The notes: generated from the letters alone by a model not told the origin. 64,000 nt of DNA from Lamellibrachia columna (GCA_963662155.1 OY759261.1:33625022-33689021), one strand, 5' to 3'. Positions 12,016-22,290 are shown, numbered from the stretch's first letter. Numbers and translations: made by a program.

Positions 12016-12548
12016 TACCTTATAGTTAGACCACATTTGGAATATTGTATTCAAGCATGGAGACCATATCGTAAAAAGGACATAGACAAGCTAGAAAGAA
12101 TACAACGAAGAGCAACTAAAATGATTCCAGAATTGAGAGACCTTAGTTACGAAAGTCACTTATTACAATGTGGTTTGATAACACTAGAGACCAGGAGACT
12201 AAGAGGAGACGAAATAGAAGTGTTTAAAATAGTGAATGGTTATGAGGATGTTGACAGGAATATGTTCTTCAAACTTAAAGAAGGCAGTAGAACCAGAGGA
12301 CATAAAGTAGCATTAGTTAAGGAGCAGTGTAGGTTGGACATGAGAAAGTACTCTTTCTCACAGAGGGTGATAAATGAATGGAACAAACTGTCAAATGATT
12401 GTGTTAATGCTAGTAGTGTGAATTTAAAAAAAAATAGAATTGACAGATATTTGATAAGGGTGGGCTACACATAGATGAGAAAATTGTTGGACTCTCAATA
12501 AGCCAATGGCTTCCTTGTCCACTTCCCATCAGGAACTTGTTGTTTGGG
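12016..12548 (+). mobile_element. CR1-like LINE, 3'-end fragment
   Basis: 5'-truncated copy encoding only the last part of ORF2, in one frame to a stop at 12474. It runs from VRPHLEYCIQAWRPYRKKDI through LERIQRRATKMIPELRDLSY, SRTRGHKVALVKEQCRLDMR and SQRVINEWNKLSND to the terminal YLIRVGYT. A 3' UTR follows with GGCTTCCTTGTCCACTTCCC and GGGATGGCAAC. Copies of this family elsewhere in the window end in TCTTGTTAAA repeats. Here the tail runs straight into the 20-bp array, whose unit also contains CTTGTTAAA. Confidence 0.88.
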
Positions 12549-13148
12549 ATGGCAACCTAGTTACACCTTGTTAAACCTAGTTACACCTTGTTAAACCTAG
12601 TTACACCTTGTTACACCTAGTTACACCTTGTTAAACCTAGTTACACCTTGTTAAACCTAGCTACACCTTGTTAAACCTAGCTACACCTTGTTAAACCTAG
12701 TTACACCTTGTTAAACCTAGTTACACCTTGTTAAACCTAGTTACACCTGGTTAAACCTAGTTACACCTGGTTAAACCTAGTTACACCTGGTTAAACCTAG
12801 TTACACCTGGTTAAACCTAGTTACACCTGGTTAAACCTAGTTACACCTGGTTAAACCTAGTTACACCTGGTTAAACCTAGTTACACCTGGTTAAACCTAG
12901 TTACACCTGGTTAAACCTAGTTACACCTGGTTAAACCTAGTTACACCTGGTTAAACCTAGTTACACCTGGTTAAACCTAGTTACACCTTGTTAAACCTAG
13001 TTACACCTGGTTAAACCTAGTTACACCTTGTTAAACCTAGTTACACCTTGTTAAACCTAGTTACACCTTGTTAAACCTAGTTACACCTTGTTAAACCTAG
13101 TTACACCTTGTTAAACCTAGTTACACCTTGTTACACCTTGTTAAACCT
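12549..13148. repeat. 20-bp minisatellite abutting the exon 2 donor, about 30 copies
   Basis: Units of TTACACCTTGTTAAACCTAG, with a block of TTACACCTGGTTAAACCTAG variants in the middle (about 12735-13010). On the minus strand the array begins at the 5' splice site of exon 2: CAG/GTAGGTTTAACAAGGTG. The unit AGGTTTAACAAGGTGTAACT is a repeat of the first intron bases. The distal end contacts a CR1-like LINE 3' end that shares CTTGTTAAA. Confidence 0.95.
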
Positions 13149-13150
13149 AC

Positions 13151-13309
13151 CTGTTGCACTTGTTGTGCTGCCAGTTGTGCCACACGGTCATTCAGCAGGT
13201 AACGGTTGTCCTGTAGTAAGTCAATCATATTCGTCATGTACGTTGACAGGTCAGCGGTCGTTACTTTCATGGTTGACGTGTGCATGACACAGTTTCGAAC
13301 TTTTTGCAC
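13151..13309 (-). CDS. HEPN-domain gene, exon 2 (carries the RNxxxH motif)
   Basis: Minus-strand exon of 159 nt (53 codons, phase 0 at both ends). The acceptor is CACATTTAG before GTG, the donor CAACAG/GTAGGT. The peptide begins VQKVRNCVMH, followed by TSTMKVTTADLSTYMTNMID and a helical Gln-rich end (QLAAQQVQQ). RNCVMH fits the R-N-x3-H signature of HEPN ribonucleases, numbered R171-H176 when joined to exon 1. This order (Cys-rich N-terminus, DTD...LLKNCKYF, then a VR-RNxxxH segment and an MKVT-x-DL helix) matches the DZIP3-type HEPN family as I know it. Whether it cleaves RNA cannot be judged from sequence. Confidence 0.8.
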
Positions 13310-13534
13310 CTAAATGTGTTTGATAAAATAAAATCAGAACAGGCAATGACAAAACAAACCAAACACATTAATTAAATTAGTTACTGGATTTGTGTTTTGT
13401 GCTTGATGCACAGGCAATGTGGGGTCCGGCACCTTATCACCAAGCCACCACACCCATCGAAAAGGTTTTTGGACAGTGATAAATTGATAAATATAACATA
13501 AATGGAACATACATTACAAACATAGATGCCATAT
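13310..13534. other. Intron 1 segment, no feature seen
   Basis: AT-rich intron sequence next to the exon 2 acceptor. Confidence 0.5.
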
Positions 13535-13625
13535 CTGAGGGAAAATACATGGACAAGCTGAACACAATAAAACCTATTCCATGATTGAGAGACCATACCT
13601 ATGAAAATGCTTTAACACTGTCAAT
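13535..13625 (+). mobile_element. Tiny CR1-like LINE fragment
   Basis: Plus-strand reading GKYMDKLNTI...KPIP-stop-LRDHTYENAL aligns with KKDIDKLERIQRRATKLIPELRDLSYESRL of the intact copies in this window (motifs split by ellipsis here). Only about 30 codons are left. It abuts the 38-bp array. Confidence 0.5.
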
Positions 13626-13875
13626 TGACAGCTTCACCAAGAAAAGAAAGACAAAAAATTCAGTTGATAGCACCACCAAGAAACCAATGGCAAACTGTCA
13701 GCTGGCAGCACCACCTAGAGACAAAGGACAAACTGTCAATTGACAGCACCACTAACAGACCAAGCATGAACACTCAGTTGACAGGCACCACCAACAGACC
13801 AAACACAAACTTTCAGTTGACAGCACCACCAAGAGACTAAGGACAAACTTTCAGTTGATAGGACCACAAACAAAC
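13622..13875. repeat. About 38-bp minisatellite, 6-7 diverged copies
   Basis: The unit contains CAGTTGACAGCACCACCAA and GACCAAGGACAAAC. CAGTTG recurs at 13775, 13814 and 13852. Copies are quite diverged, so this array is older than its neighbours. It lies in intron 1 of the HEPN gene. Confidence 0.85.
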
Positions 13876-13914
13876 CAAGGCCAGAAATGTGGATTTATGT
13901 TGACAGCTGTACTC

Positions 13915-14794
13915 TTGGGTGCCGATTAAGCATCCCTATACGCGTATTTATTTGATGAAAAATGCCACCCTATACGCACCTTATTTGGCACTATAGTATT
14001 ATTAAATTTAAACATTTGTGCCAGCAAATTATGCTGGGTATCATTTTTAGGAGAGCAATCGCTCTCACTCCCTATTGCGAGTGCTAATCAATCCACAGAG
14101 CGGTTTACCGCTCGCGCTAAAATAACTTGTTCCCAACTGGAGCTGCATGTGGCTCCCTCTGACGGCTACGTTTTCATCCTTTTGAGCGACAGTCGTGAAT
14201 TTAGCAGGATCCTGTGCTTCTGAGGATCCTAGATTTTGATCCCGAAGCGTTAGAACGTTATATTGCCATGATTAGATTAATCGTTCAGAATCCTTAGTTC
14301 TCGGGAGCTCAACATGGTATATTACTAGTTCAAACGCCATTATCACCGCATAAACCGACTGCAAATGGCCGCAGCGCCTCAAACCGGTCGTAACCGGCTG
14401 CTGGCAGTTTCCCCTGAAACGGGCTTGCGTATCCAATTCAATAAAACTAATGTCCATTTAAAACCGGGAAATTCCCCGGTTTTTATATTTATAAAATGCA
14501 GTTACTATATGTGCGGTGACGCGAATATGCATAAAGTTTATACATATTCAACAGAATAATAAAATAATAATAAATACACGGCAATCCGCGTGGTTTTCCA
14601 GGGGCGCCTTGGCTCCACGTCGAGTAAAAAATTGCTTCAGCGCTAAAAAAAGACAAATATACTAGTGACTTTTTCGCACTGTACTACTGTTTGTTTTGAC
14701 CGATTTGCCCCCATACTGTTATTGGCCACTATACTATTATTAAATTTGACCGATTTGCCACCCTATACTATTATTTGGCCTATACGTTTATTTG
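13915..14794. mobile_element. Hairpin-rich 0.88-kb island with terminal direct repeats (unclassified)
   Basis: This block is richer in GC and CpG than its surroundings and is packed with short perfect hairpins: GAGAGC-AATC-GCTCTC (14051-14066), GAGCGG-TTTA-CCGCTC (14098-14113), GGAGC/GCTCC (14139-14156), AGGATCCT twice (14206, 14223) and AAACCGGG-AAATTC-CCCGGTTT (14461-14482). Both ends carry related direct-repeat modules built from GCCACCCTATAC, TTATTTGGC and ACTATTATTAAATTT. GTACTC flanks both sides (13909-13914 and 14795-14800), a possible 6-bp target duplication. No coding capacity seen. It may be a short non-autonomous element with terminal direct repeats; the class is unknown to me. Confidence 0.55.
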
Positions 14795-15002
14795 GTACTC
14801 GAGAGTAGTAACTTGTTTAGTACATATTCGTTGTGCAGATGCGCTTAGATTTCCGGGACTCTAACATTGGACATTGATCTACTTTACGATAATTGATCAT
14901 TACTGTGTCAAACAATTCTGGTATGATGAGTGAGACAATGAAATAAACCGTGAAGGTAAATGTGTTTGTGCACACAACTTCTAAACAAATATATAATCTT
15001 AC

Positions 15003-15500
15003 CACGTGAGCTTTATTCGTGTCCAGAAAAGGGGTGAAATATTTGCAATTCTTCAGTAGCTGCAGTATGCCCGATGCATCAGTGTCATTAGGACTGACAC
15101 TGGAAGGCTCCTGTTTGTTCATGAAAGCTTTGGCAATTTGCCATGGTTGAACAGGCCACTGACTGATGTCACAGTTGCCAAATGTCAGTCTGGTTGTTGT
15201 TGTGGCTCGCTTTGCCACGATGTCAGCCAGCCATCCAGAACAAACACTGTTGGGACAGTTCATCACATAGTTGTTGGTGCTTCTGTTATACGTAATGTTT
15301 GTCGAAGAACATGTACCACTGCATTGTGTCCCTCCATGTTTGAGCAGCAGCTGCTGGTGTAAGTCTTGCATCTTAACTTGACAGAATGTTCTCATGGCTT
15401 CCATGGTGATGTGCACTGCACGCGTGGCCTTAACCCAATTCAGGTATTCTGGGTTGTTTAACTGGCCAATCACCCCCGCAGCAGCCAAGGGTGTTGCCAT
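15003..15500 (-). CDS. HEPN-domain protein gene, exon 1 (N-terminal coding exon)
   Basis: Minus-strand coding exon of 498 nt (166 codons), ending in phase 0 at donor GTG/GTAAGA. The start chosen is the ATG at 15500 in a strong Kozak context (ACCGCCATGG). Open reading continues upstream only into the intron acceptor TCTATTGTAG (AG at 15521-15522), leaving 20 nt of 5' UTR in this exon. The peptide starts MATPLAAAGVIGQLNNPEYL. It has paired cysteines C60-x3-C64 and C82-x4-C87, a W120 region (WPVQPWQIAKAF), and D139-T-D then GILQLLKNCKYF (144-155). That order is typical of the N-terminal domain of invertebrate DZIP3-type HEPN proteins, many of them fused to innate-immunity or ubiquitin modules. 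Exons 2-4 follow in phase. What lies at the C-terminus is not visible here. Confidence 0.8.
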
Positions 15501-15752
15501 GGCGGTGTTTATAGCGTATCCTACAATAGACAACACAACAAATATTACATGTGTCAAATATGTTATGTGTTTATAGTGTATCCTACAATAGACAACACAA
15601 CAAATGTTACATGTGTCATATATGTTATGTGTTTATAGTGTATCCTACAATAGACAACACAACAAATGTTACATTTGTCATATATGTTATGTGTTTATAG
15701 TGTATCCTACAATAGACAACACAACAAATGTTACATGTGTTATATATGCTAT
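15501..15752. repeat. 62-bp minisatellite carrying the exon 1 acceptor, proximal part (about 4 copies)
   Basis: GTTTATAG recurs at 15507, 15569, 15631 and 15693, giving a 62-bp period. On the minus strand each unit contains TTGTCTATTGTAG/GATAC, identical to the splice acceptor before exon 1 of the HEPN gene. The first copy is the real junction (GATACGC; later copies have GATACAC). The array is interrupted at about 15752 by a LINE and resumes at 18053. Confidence 0.93.
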
Positions 15753-18052
15753 CTCACTATCGTCAGTGCCTACGGCCCAACCATGACCAACCCTGAAGAT
15801 AGTCAAAGACAAGTTCTGTGAAGAACTGCACTCAGTCATTGCCACTGTTCACAGAGCTGACAAACTCATCATCCTAGGTGAGTGCAATGCAAGAGTAGGC
15901 TCTGACAACATCTCCTAGGACGTAGTTATTGGGAAGTATGGCGTCGGCCGATGCAACAGCAATGGCCTTCTACTGCTGCAGACTTGCGTGGAAAATTAAC
16001 TACTGATCACTAACACAGACTACCGCCTTCCTACCCGCAATAGGACGACATGGATGCACTCTCGTTCTAAGCATTGGCATCTCATCAACTACGTCATTGT
16101 CAGGAAGAGGGACAGGCAGGATGTACGAGTGACCAAATCCATGTGGGGCGCTGAGTGCTGGACCGATCACCGCCTCATTATCTCCAAGCTCAACATCCGC
16201 ATCCAACACAAGAGATACCCCCAAGGAAAGAAGACTCATAAACGGCTCAACATCACCACACTGAAAAACACTGTCAACAAACAAACCTTTGTTGACACCC
16301 TGGAAGAACGACTTGACTCCACCCCCCTGGACAGTCAGAATGTGGAGACAGACTGGGCGACCCTCCGAGAGCTGGTCTACAACACCACTACAGAGATCCT
16401 AGGGCCCTCTTACCGAAAGCACAAGGATTGGTTTGACGAGAACTGCAACACGATCGAGCAGTTGTTGGATTAGAAACATCGCCTCCACAAAGCCTACTTG
16501 AACGATCCAAAGTCCAGACACAAGAAAGACGCCTTCAAAAATACACGTAGGACTGTACAGCAGAAACTACACGTAGGACTGTACAGCAGAAACTATACGT
16601 AGGACTGTACAGCAGAAACTACACGTAGGACTGTACAACAGAAACTACATGTAGGACTGTACAGCAGAAACTCCGTCAGATGCAGGACTCCTGGACGAGC
16701 AACAAAGCTGACGAGATTCAAGGCTATGCTGACATGAAAAAATTCTGACGCGGTGAAGGAAGTCAACGGCCCTACGTCATCCGGACCATCCCCTATCCTC
16801 AGCGCAGATGGGAACACACTGATCACTGACTAGACGAAGACTGTTGACAGATGGGCTGAACATTTCAGCAATGTCTTAAATCATCCTTCAGCCATCACCA
16901 ATGAAGCCATCAACCACCTGCCCCAAGTCCCAACAAATGAAGCACTGGATGACCCACCAACTCTACCAGAGACCCAGAAAGCCATTCGTCTTCTCTGTTT
17001 GCAAAGCTCCTGGTTCAGATTCAATCCCGGCCACGGTCTACAAGGAAGGTGGCACAGCTCTGACTGGAAAAAATCCACCAGCTGTTTATACTCATGTGGC
17101 AGCAAGAGACTATCCCGCAGGATTTCAAAGATGCTTCAATCATACATCTGTACAAATGCAAAGGAAACCGTCAGTCCTGCGAAAACCACCGAGGCATTTA
17201 ACTCCTCTCCATCGCAGGCAAGACACTCACCAAGATCCTGCTCAACCGTCTCACACTGCACCTCGACCAGGGACTCCTTCCACAGAGCAAGTGTGAATTC
17301 CGGAAAGAGTGCGGAACCATAGACATGGTGTTTGCTGCACCTACGTCGATCTGACCAAGGCCTTCAACACTGTCAGTCATGAGAGCCTGTGGAGGATCAT
17401 GTCCAAGTACGGCTGCCCACGGAAGTTCATCGCCATGGTGAAACAATTCCACGATGGCAAGCAAGGGTTCAGGACAACGATGAGACATCTGGGCCTTTCC
17501 CTGTCACAAACGGTGTGAAACAAGGATGCGTCCTAGCACCATCACTGTTCATTCTAATGTTCTCCGCCATGTTGATGGATGCTTTTAGAGATGAGAGATT
17601 TTTAGAGATTTTAGATCAGATACCGAATGGACGGAAAGATGTTCAACCTCACTAGGCTTCAACAAAAACCAAGGTCATGACAGACATCATCAGATACCTT
17701 CTGTATGCTGTATGAAAATCACCGTGAAAGCATATGCCATCAACCCCAACACATGGGAACACGCTGCTCAGGACCTTGCTGAGTGGCGCTCCTCCTTGTA
17801 CAAAGGCGCAGCAACCTGTGAGGCAAACAGAACTGCTGCAGCAGAAAAATGGAGGAAAGCCAGAAAGTCAAGAGCCAGCGACCCCCCGACAACACATGCG
17901 GCTGCCATCCCCTGTCCACACTGCCAGAGAATCTTCCAGACACAGATTGGCCTTTTCAGCCACCTGGTTACTCACAGATCAACCCAGCCCCCCTCAACCC
18001 CCGGATGACTGAAGTGGTCCTCATCACTTCGCGATGGACGAACGAACGAACA
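15753..18052 (+). mobile_element. LINE inserted in the 62-bp array, internally deleted, with C2H2 C-terminus
   Basis: A 5'-truncated LINE begins inside the apurinic endonuclease domain ([12 protein letters not shown], then a GDFNARVG-like motif with the Asp lost: GECNARVG). It continues through an intact 139-codon stretch (16054-16473) with WTDHRLIISKLNIRIQ, the EN terminus. RT fragments follow: DLTKAFNTVSHESLW, NGVKQGCVLAPSLFILMFSA. After a decayed YAV-stop at about 17715 the sequence jumps to VKAYAINPNTWEHAAQ. It ends with a zinc finger (CPHC-x12-H-x3-H, about 17908-17970) and a GAAC-repeat tail. The catalytic aspartates and most of the thumb are absent, so it is inactive. A 2-bp target duplication at most is visible. 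Confidence 0.85.
16542..16672. repeat. 26-bp tandem repeat inside the LINE, 5 copies
   Basis: TACACGTAGGACTGTACAGC plus AGAAAC is repeated five times in the region between the EN and RT domains. It is a local expansion of LINE sequence. Confidence 0.92.
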
Positions 18053-18550
18053 ATGTGTTTATAGTGTATCCTACTATAGACAACACAACAAATATTACAT
18101 GTGTCATATATGTTATGTGTTTATAGTGTATCCTACAATAGACAACACAACAAATATTACATGTGTCATATATGTTATGTGTTTATAGTGTATCCTACAA
18201 TAGACAACACAACAAATATTACATGTGTCATATATGTTATGTGTTTATAGTGTATCCTACAATAGACAACACAACAAATATTACATGTGTCATATATGTT
18301 ATGTGTTTATAGTGTATCCTAAAATAGACAACACAACAAATATTACATGTGTCATATATGTTATGTGTTTATAGTGTATCCTACAATAGACAACACAACA
18401 AATATTACATGTGTCATATATGTTATGTGTTTATAGTGTATCCTACAATAGACAACACAACAAATATTACATGTGTCATATATGTTATGTGTTTATACTG
18501 TATCCTACAATAGACAACACAACAAATGTTACATGTTTTATAAATTATAT
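18053..18550. repeat. 62-bp minisatellite, distal part (about 8 copies)
   Basis: Same unit and phase as 15501-15752; GTTTATAG at 18057, 18119 and 18181. Every copy has the acceptor-like TCTATTGTAGGAT on the minus strand. The last copy diverges into ATAAATTATATGTTATGTGT. Confidence 0.95.
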
Positions 18551-19145
18551 GTTATGTGTTGGAGCCTTATGCTTAGCTTCGTCAGATAACAGAGCGCCGA
18601 AAAAAAATATTATGTGGCGAAAAACCTGACGAGATGATATTTCAAGTAAGGTGACATAGAGCCTTCTTCGTGAAGAAGAAATATTTTTTATTTGACCCAT
18701 AATACATTTCACATAATACATATATATCCATGTAAAATTATAATTTTAAATAATACAGGTGTATATGGTTATAAGTAAACATGGTATGTATTAAGGTAAA
18801 CAAACATATAGGGTCAGGAGACTCCTCTAAGACTTTGATAGTCGCTATCGAGGAGCCACCTTGCAAAATAAAATTAAACTAAATCAGTTTGTCAAACATA
18901 TATAATTCTTCCGAGAAGAGAAAATAAATACTATCATCTCTGATTGTGTGTGTGCGTGCGTGCGTGCATGCGTGCGTGCGTGCATGCATGCATGCATGCA
19001 TGCATGCATGTGTGTGCTTGTTCATGTGCATGTGCGTGATCGTGTATTACTATTCTCGCTTGATTATGTGTGTTTGCAGTTTAGGCGCCTTTTAGTATAA
19101 GGGTGACAGGTGGTTGTATTTTTAATGTTGCATACATATATAGCA
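18551..19145. other. Non-coding, with GTGC/CATG microsatellite
   Basis: No gene seen. Positions 18946-19015 are a GTGCGTGCATGC-type microsatellite. A CCTCTAAGAC...GTCGCTATCGAGGAG segment near 18820-18860 may belong to a LINE 3' UTR. Confidence 0.6.
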
Positions 19146-19149
19146 ATTT

Positions 19150-21460
19150 TGCCTTGTTCACGAATCTTGATAATTTTGTAAAAAATTTAGTTTTGCATAC
19201 TGAGCAAATCCTTGTAAGCTGTGTGTATTAAGCTTTTCCTTTACTATTGTGGGAATATTATTAAGTAACAATGGTAAATTATGCCGAAGACTTTTTTTTG
19301 CAAATTCGTGTTTAGTTTTATAAGTATATATTTCATTCTTGATTCGTGTATCATAATTATGTATGTCATAGTTGAAGATTTTCATCCAGTTTTGTAAATA
19401 AACTGGTCAATTGTTATGCAAATATTTATAATTTTAATTGTTGTAATTTGTCACCTACTTTTAACATGCTGAGTTTTTTATGGAGTGGCTCTGTGTGGGA
19501 ATTATAATTACTTAAGGTAATAATTCACAAAGCTTTCTTTTGAAGTTTTATTTTTCTATTTGTTTGAAAACCCCAAGCCATGATGCAATAGTTAATGTGT
19601 GGTACAATTAATTAATTATATAATAACGTTTTAATTTGTTGTGATAACATGTTTTAATTTATTTAAAATACCAATCTTTTTAGAACATGCGTTTGAAATT
19701 TTTTCAGTATGTCTTTTCCAGTTCAAATTTGTATCAATAATTAAACCTAAGGAATTAAATTCCTTAACTTGTTCAATATTTATATTATCTATCTTCAGTG
19801 TAAGCATCTGTACATTTTTATTTGTCCTTTTGAATGTCATATATTTAAATTTTGCAATGTTTAATGATAATTTATTTATTTTTAAAAGTTCATCATTTAT
19901 TAAAGATTCTAAATTGTCATTTTGTATGTTATCATTAAAAGTATTTAAAGTACTTGATAAGGTTGTGTCATCAGCATAAATGATGAAATTAAACATTTTA
20001 CTGGCTTGTGCAAAATCATTGATATATATATATATATATATATATAATAAATAACAGAGGTCCTAGGATTGAGCCCGGTGGTATGCCAGCTGTTATTGGT
20101 AACATGTTTGATTTTATATGATCAATTTCAGTATATTGTTTTTACGGTTATTTAGGTAGCTACTGAATAAGTTCATATTTGTACCATTTATTCCATAATA
20201 TTTTAATTTTTCAATTAAAATTAAATGGTCAGTGGTATCGAATGCTTTAGAAAGGTCCAAATATATGTTTATGGGTATTTCATCCTGATCCATTTGGGCT
20301 ATAATGTTATATATTAATTCCAGTGCAGCATTTTCCGTTGAATGCTTGGGTCGAAAACCATATTAATGGTCAAAGAAAAGTTTGGATTCTTTCAAATAAG
20401 TTGACAATTGATCAAAAATGATTTTTTCCAATACTTTTGAGATAGCTGGAAGAAGATTATATGGCTCTATAATTATAAAATATTGTTGGCTCGCCTTTTT
20501 TTATAAATTGGAATTACCTTAGCAATGTTTTATTTATCAGGGAATATTCCTGTGGTTAATACTTGATTTGTTAATAATGTTAAAGATTTAGTTATTGCAG
20601 GTTCAATTAATTTTAGTAGTTTGGTGGAAAAACCATCAAATCCATAACTATTTTTGTTGGGTAGATTATTTATTATTATTTATTATTCTCTTTACAGTAT
20701 TTTCTTTAATTTAAAAAAATGTAAAACAGAGTTTACTTTTTATTTAGATAATACGAATGATCATGGAAGCCTTTACATTTAATAATGTTTGCCAGATGAT
20801 TCCCTATATTAGTAAAACATGCATTAAATTTATTTGCAATTTCCAATTTATCTGTCATAATAGAATTTGATTCTTTAAAATATGTAGGAAATGATTTGTT
20901 AGTTTTACTTTTAGACAGGATTTCATTTATAGTTTTCCAAGTATTTTTTATGTCAAATTTGAACTGATTAAAACATGTTTCAAAATATGATTGCTTTGCT
21001 ATACGAAAGCTCCCTTTCAATATAACATTGTATGTTTTAGATTGCTCAGTAACATTTCATGTTCTGGAGAATCAGGATTTGTTAATTTTATTTGTTTGTA
21101 AAGTTTATCTCTGTGTCGTATTGAGGCTAGCAAACCTTGATTTATCCATGTAGACTTTTTATGTTTATATTTATTAAATTTCACTAATTTAGTCATCATA
21201 TATTTAATTTTAGCTTGATTGATTTCATCTAGGATAATGTTATAGTTACAGTTTGTGTCAGCCGTTGGACTTACATCTAGTTTCTCATATATTTTAGAAG
21301 AGATTAAATCCTCTGACTTTTAACATTGCCTTTTTGTTTTGAATATTAATTTCTATGAATTTTGTAGAATGTTGTTTTTCAGAGTAGTATCCATAATTTT
21401 AAAATACGGTTGATGATCAGAGAATTTTGTTGTTGCTGTTTTCAGATTATGGGAATCATC
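19150..21460 (-). mobile_element. Jockey/L2-like LINE ORF2, 5'-truncated and degraded
   Basis: Minus-strand order from 21460 down: end of endonuclease (FSDHQPYF), a linker (WINQGLLASIRHRDKLYKQI), NTWKTINEILSKSKTNKSFP, and ITDKxEIANKFNxxFTNIG-like sequence. The RT palm survives in pieces. FIIYADDTTLSS (19631-19996) contains the catalytic YADD, followed by FKYMTFKRTNKNVQ and GLIIDTNLNWKRHTEKISNA. The C-terminus is IHNYDTRIKNEIY to NYQDS. Several stops and frameshifts separate these, so the copy is dead. It is from a different clade than the CR1-like copies nearby. Confidence 0.85.
20022..20046. repeat. TA microsatellite in LINE RT, at the YIND codons
   Basis: About 12 TA units. On the minus strand they follow sequence encoding PPGSILGPLLFI and precede the YADD frame, exactly where other LINEs here encode IYIND. 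The normal codons are ATATATAT-rich, a natural seed. Confidence 0.9.
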
Positions 21461-21560
21461 ATCTGAAAACAGCACAAAATGCATATAGGTCCGCAACGAC
21501 AGTGATGCACGTTTCAAAGAGACCTGAATCAGTTTCGACACTCAGAAGAGGCACCACCAT

Positions 21561-21662
21561 CACGTGCGTGCGTGCGTGTGTGCATGCGTACGTATGTGTA
21601 TGTGAGCGAGCGGGCGGGCGGGAGGGCGGGCGGGTGGGCGGGCGGGCGGCTGGGTGGGCGTT
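21561..21662. repeat. GCGT and GCGG microsatellite
   Basis: A CGTGCGTGCGTG run changes into GGGCGGGCGGGAGGGCGGGC-type sequence. The G-rich half is on the plus strand and could form a G-quadruplex. Confidence 0.9.
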
Positions 21663-21689
21663 AACTATGACCCAGCATATGGCCTGACA

Positions 21690-22290
21690 AACAGTGATTA
21701 TGCACCATATAAATTTAACAAGTTTTATCAACACTGCCATCCAAGGAAAAGGCCCAGATGGCAAGTGGACAAGGAAGCCATTGGCCTATCGACAGTCCAA
21801 ATTTTTTAATATATGCGTAATCCGCCCTCCTGAGATATGTGTCAACCTTGTTTATAAACATATTCACGCTGCTAGCAGTTACACAATCTGTAGATAATTT
21901 GTTCCATTCATTGATTGTCCCCTGTGAGAACGACTACTTTCTGATATCCAATCTACATTGATCTTTTCCTAATGTTACCTTATGCCCTCTTGTTCTATTA
22001 TCATTCTTGAGCGAGAAAAAAATATTTCTATAACAATTTTCATACTCATTCAATATCTTAAAAACTTCAATTTAATCGCGTATCAACCACCTTGTCTCTA
22101 GAGGTGTTAAACCACATTCTTTCAGTCATTCTTCATAGCTAAGGTCTCTCAGTTCTGGAATCGTTTTAGTTGCTCTCCTATGTATTCGTTCAAGTGTATC
22201 TATATCCTTCTTACGATATGGTCTCCAAACTTGTATGCAGTACTCTAAATGAGGCCTAACTATTGCTTTATACAGAGGTATTTTTATAAA
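21690..22290 (-). mobile_element. CR1-like LINE 3' fragment
   Basis: The minus strand encodes the C-terminal ORF2 signature with stops: a YCIQVWRPYRKKDIDTLERI-like stretch near 22200, PELRDLSYEE, then the 3' UTR with GCCATCTGGGCC and the GATAAAACTTGTTAAAT tail at about 21700. It is truncated at its 5' side near 22290. Confidence 0.8.

Noticed and set aside
12549..13148. Interstitial telomeric repeat
   Set aside because: The 20-bp unit TTACACCTTGTTAAACCTAG does not contain TTAGGG-type hexamers in series; it matches the adjacent intron start.
14817..15557. 246-codon minus-strand frame taken as one uninterrupted gene
   Set aside because: Its beginning (TTG start, THVIFVVLSIVG) is intron and array sequence, and its end (after KAHV) is past a clear donor GTG/GTAAGA; the coding part is only 15003-15500.
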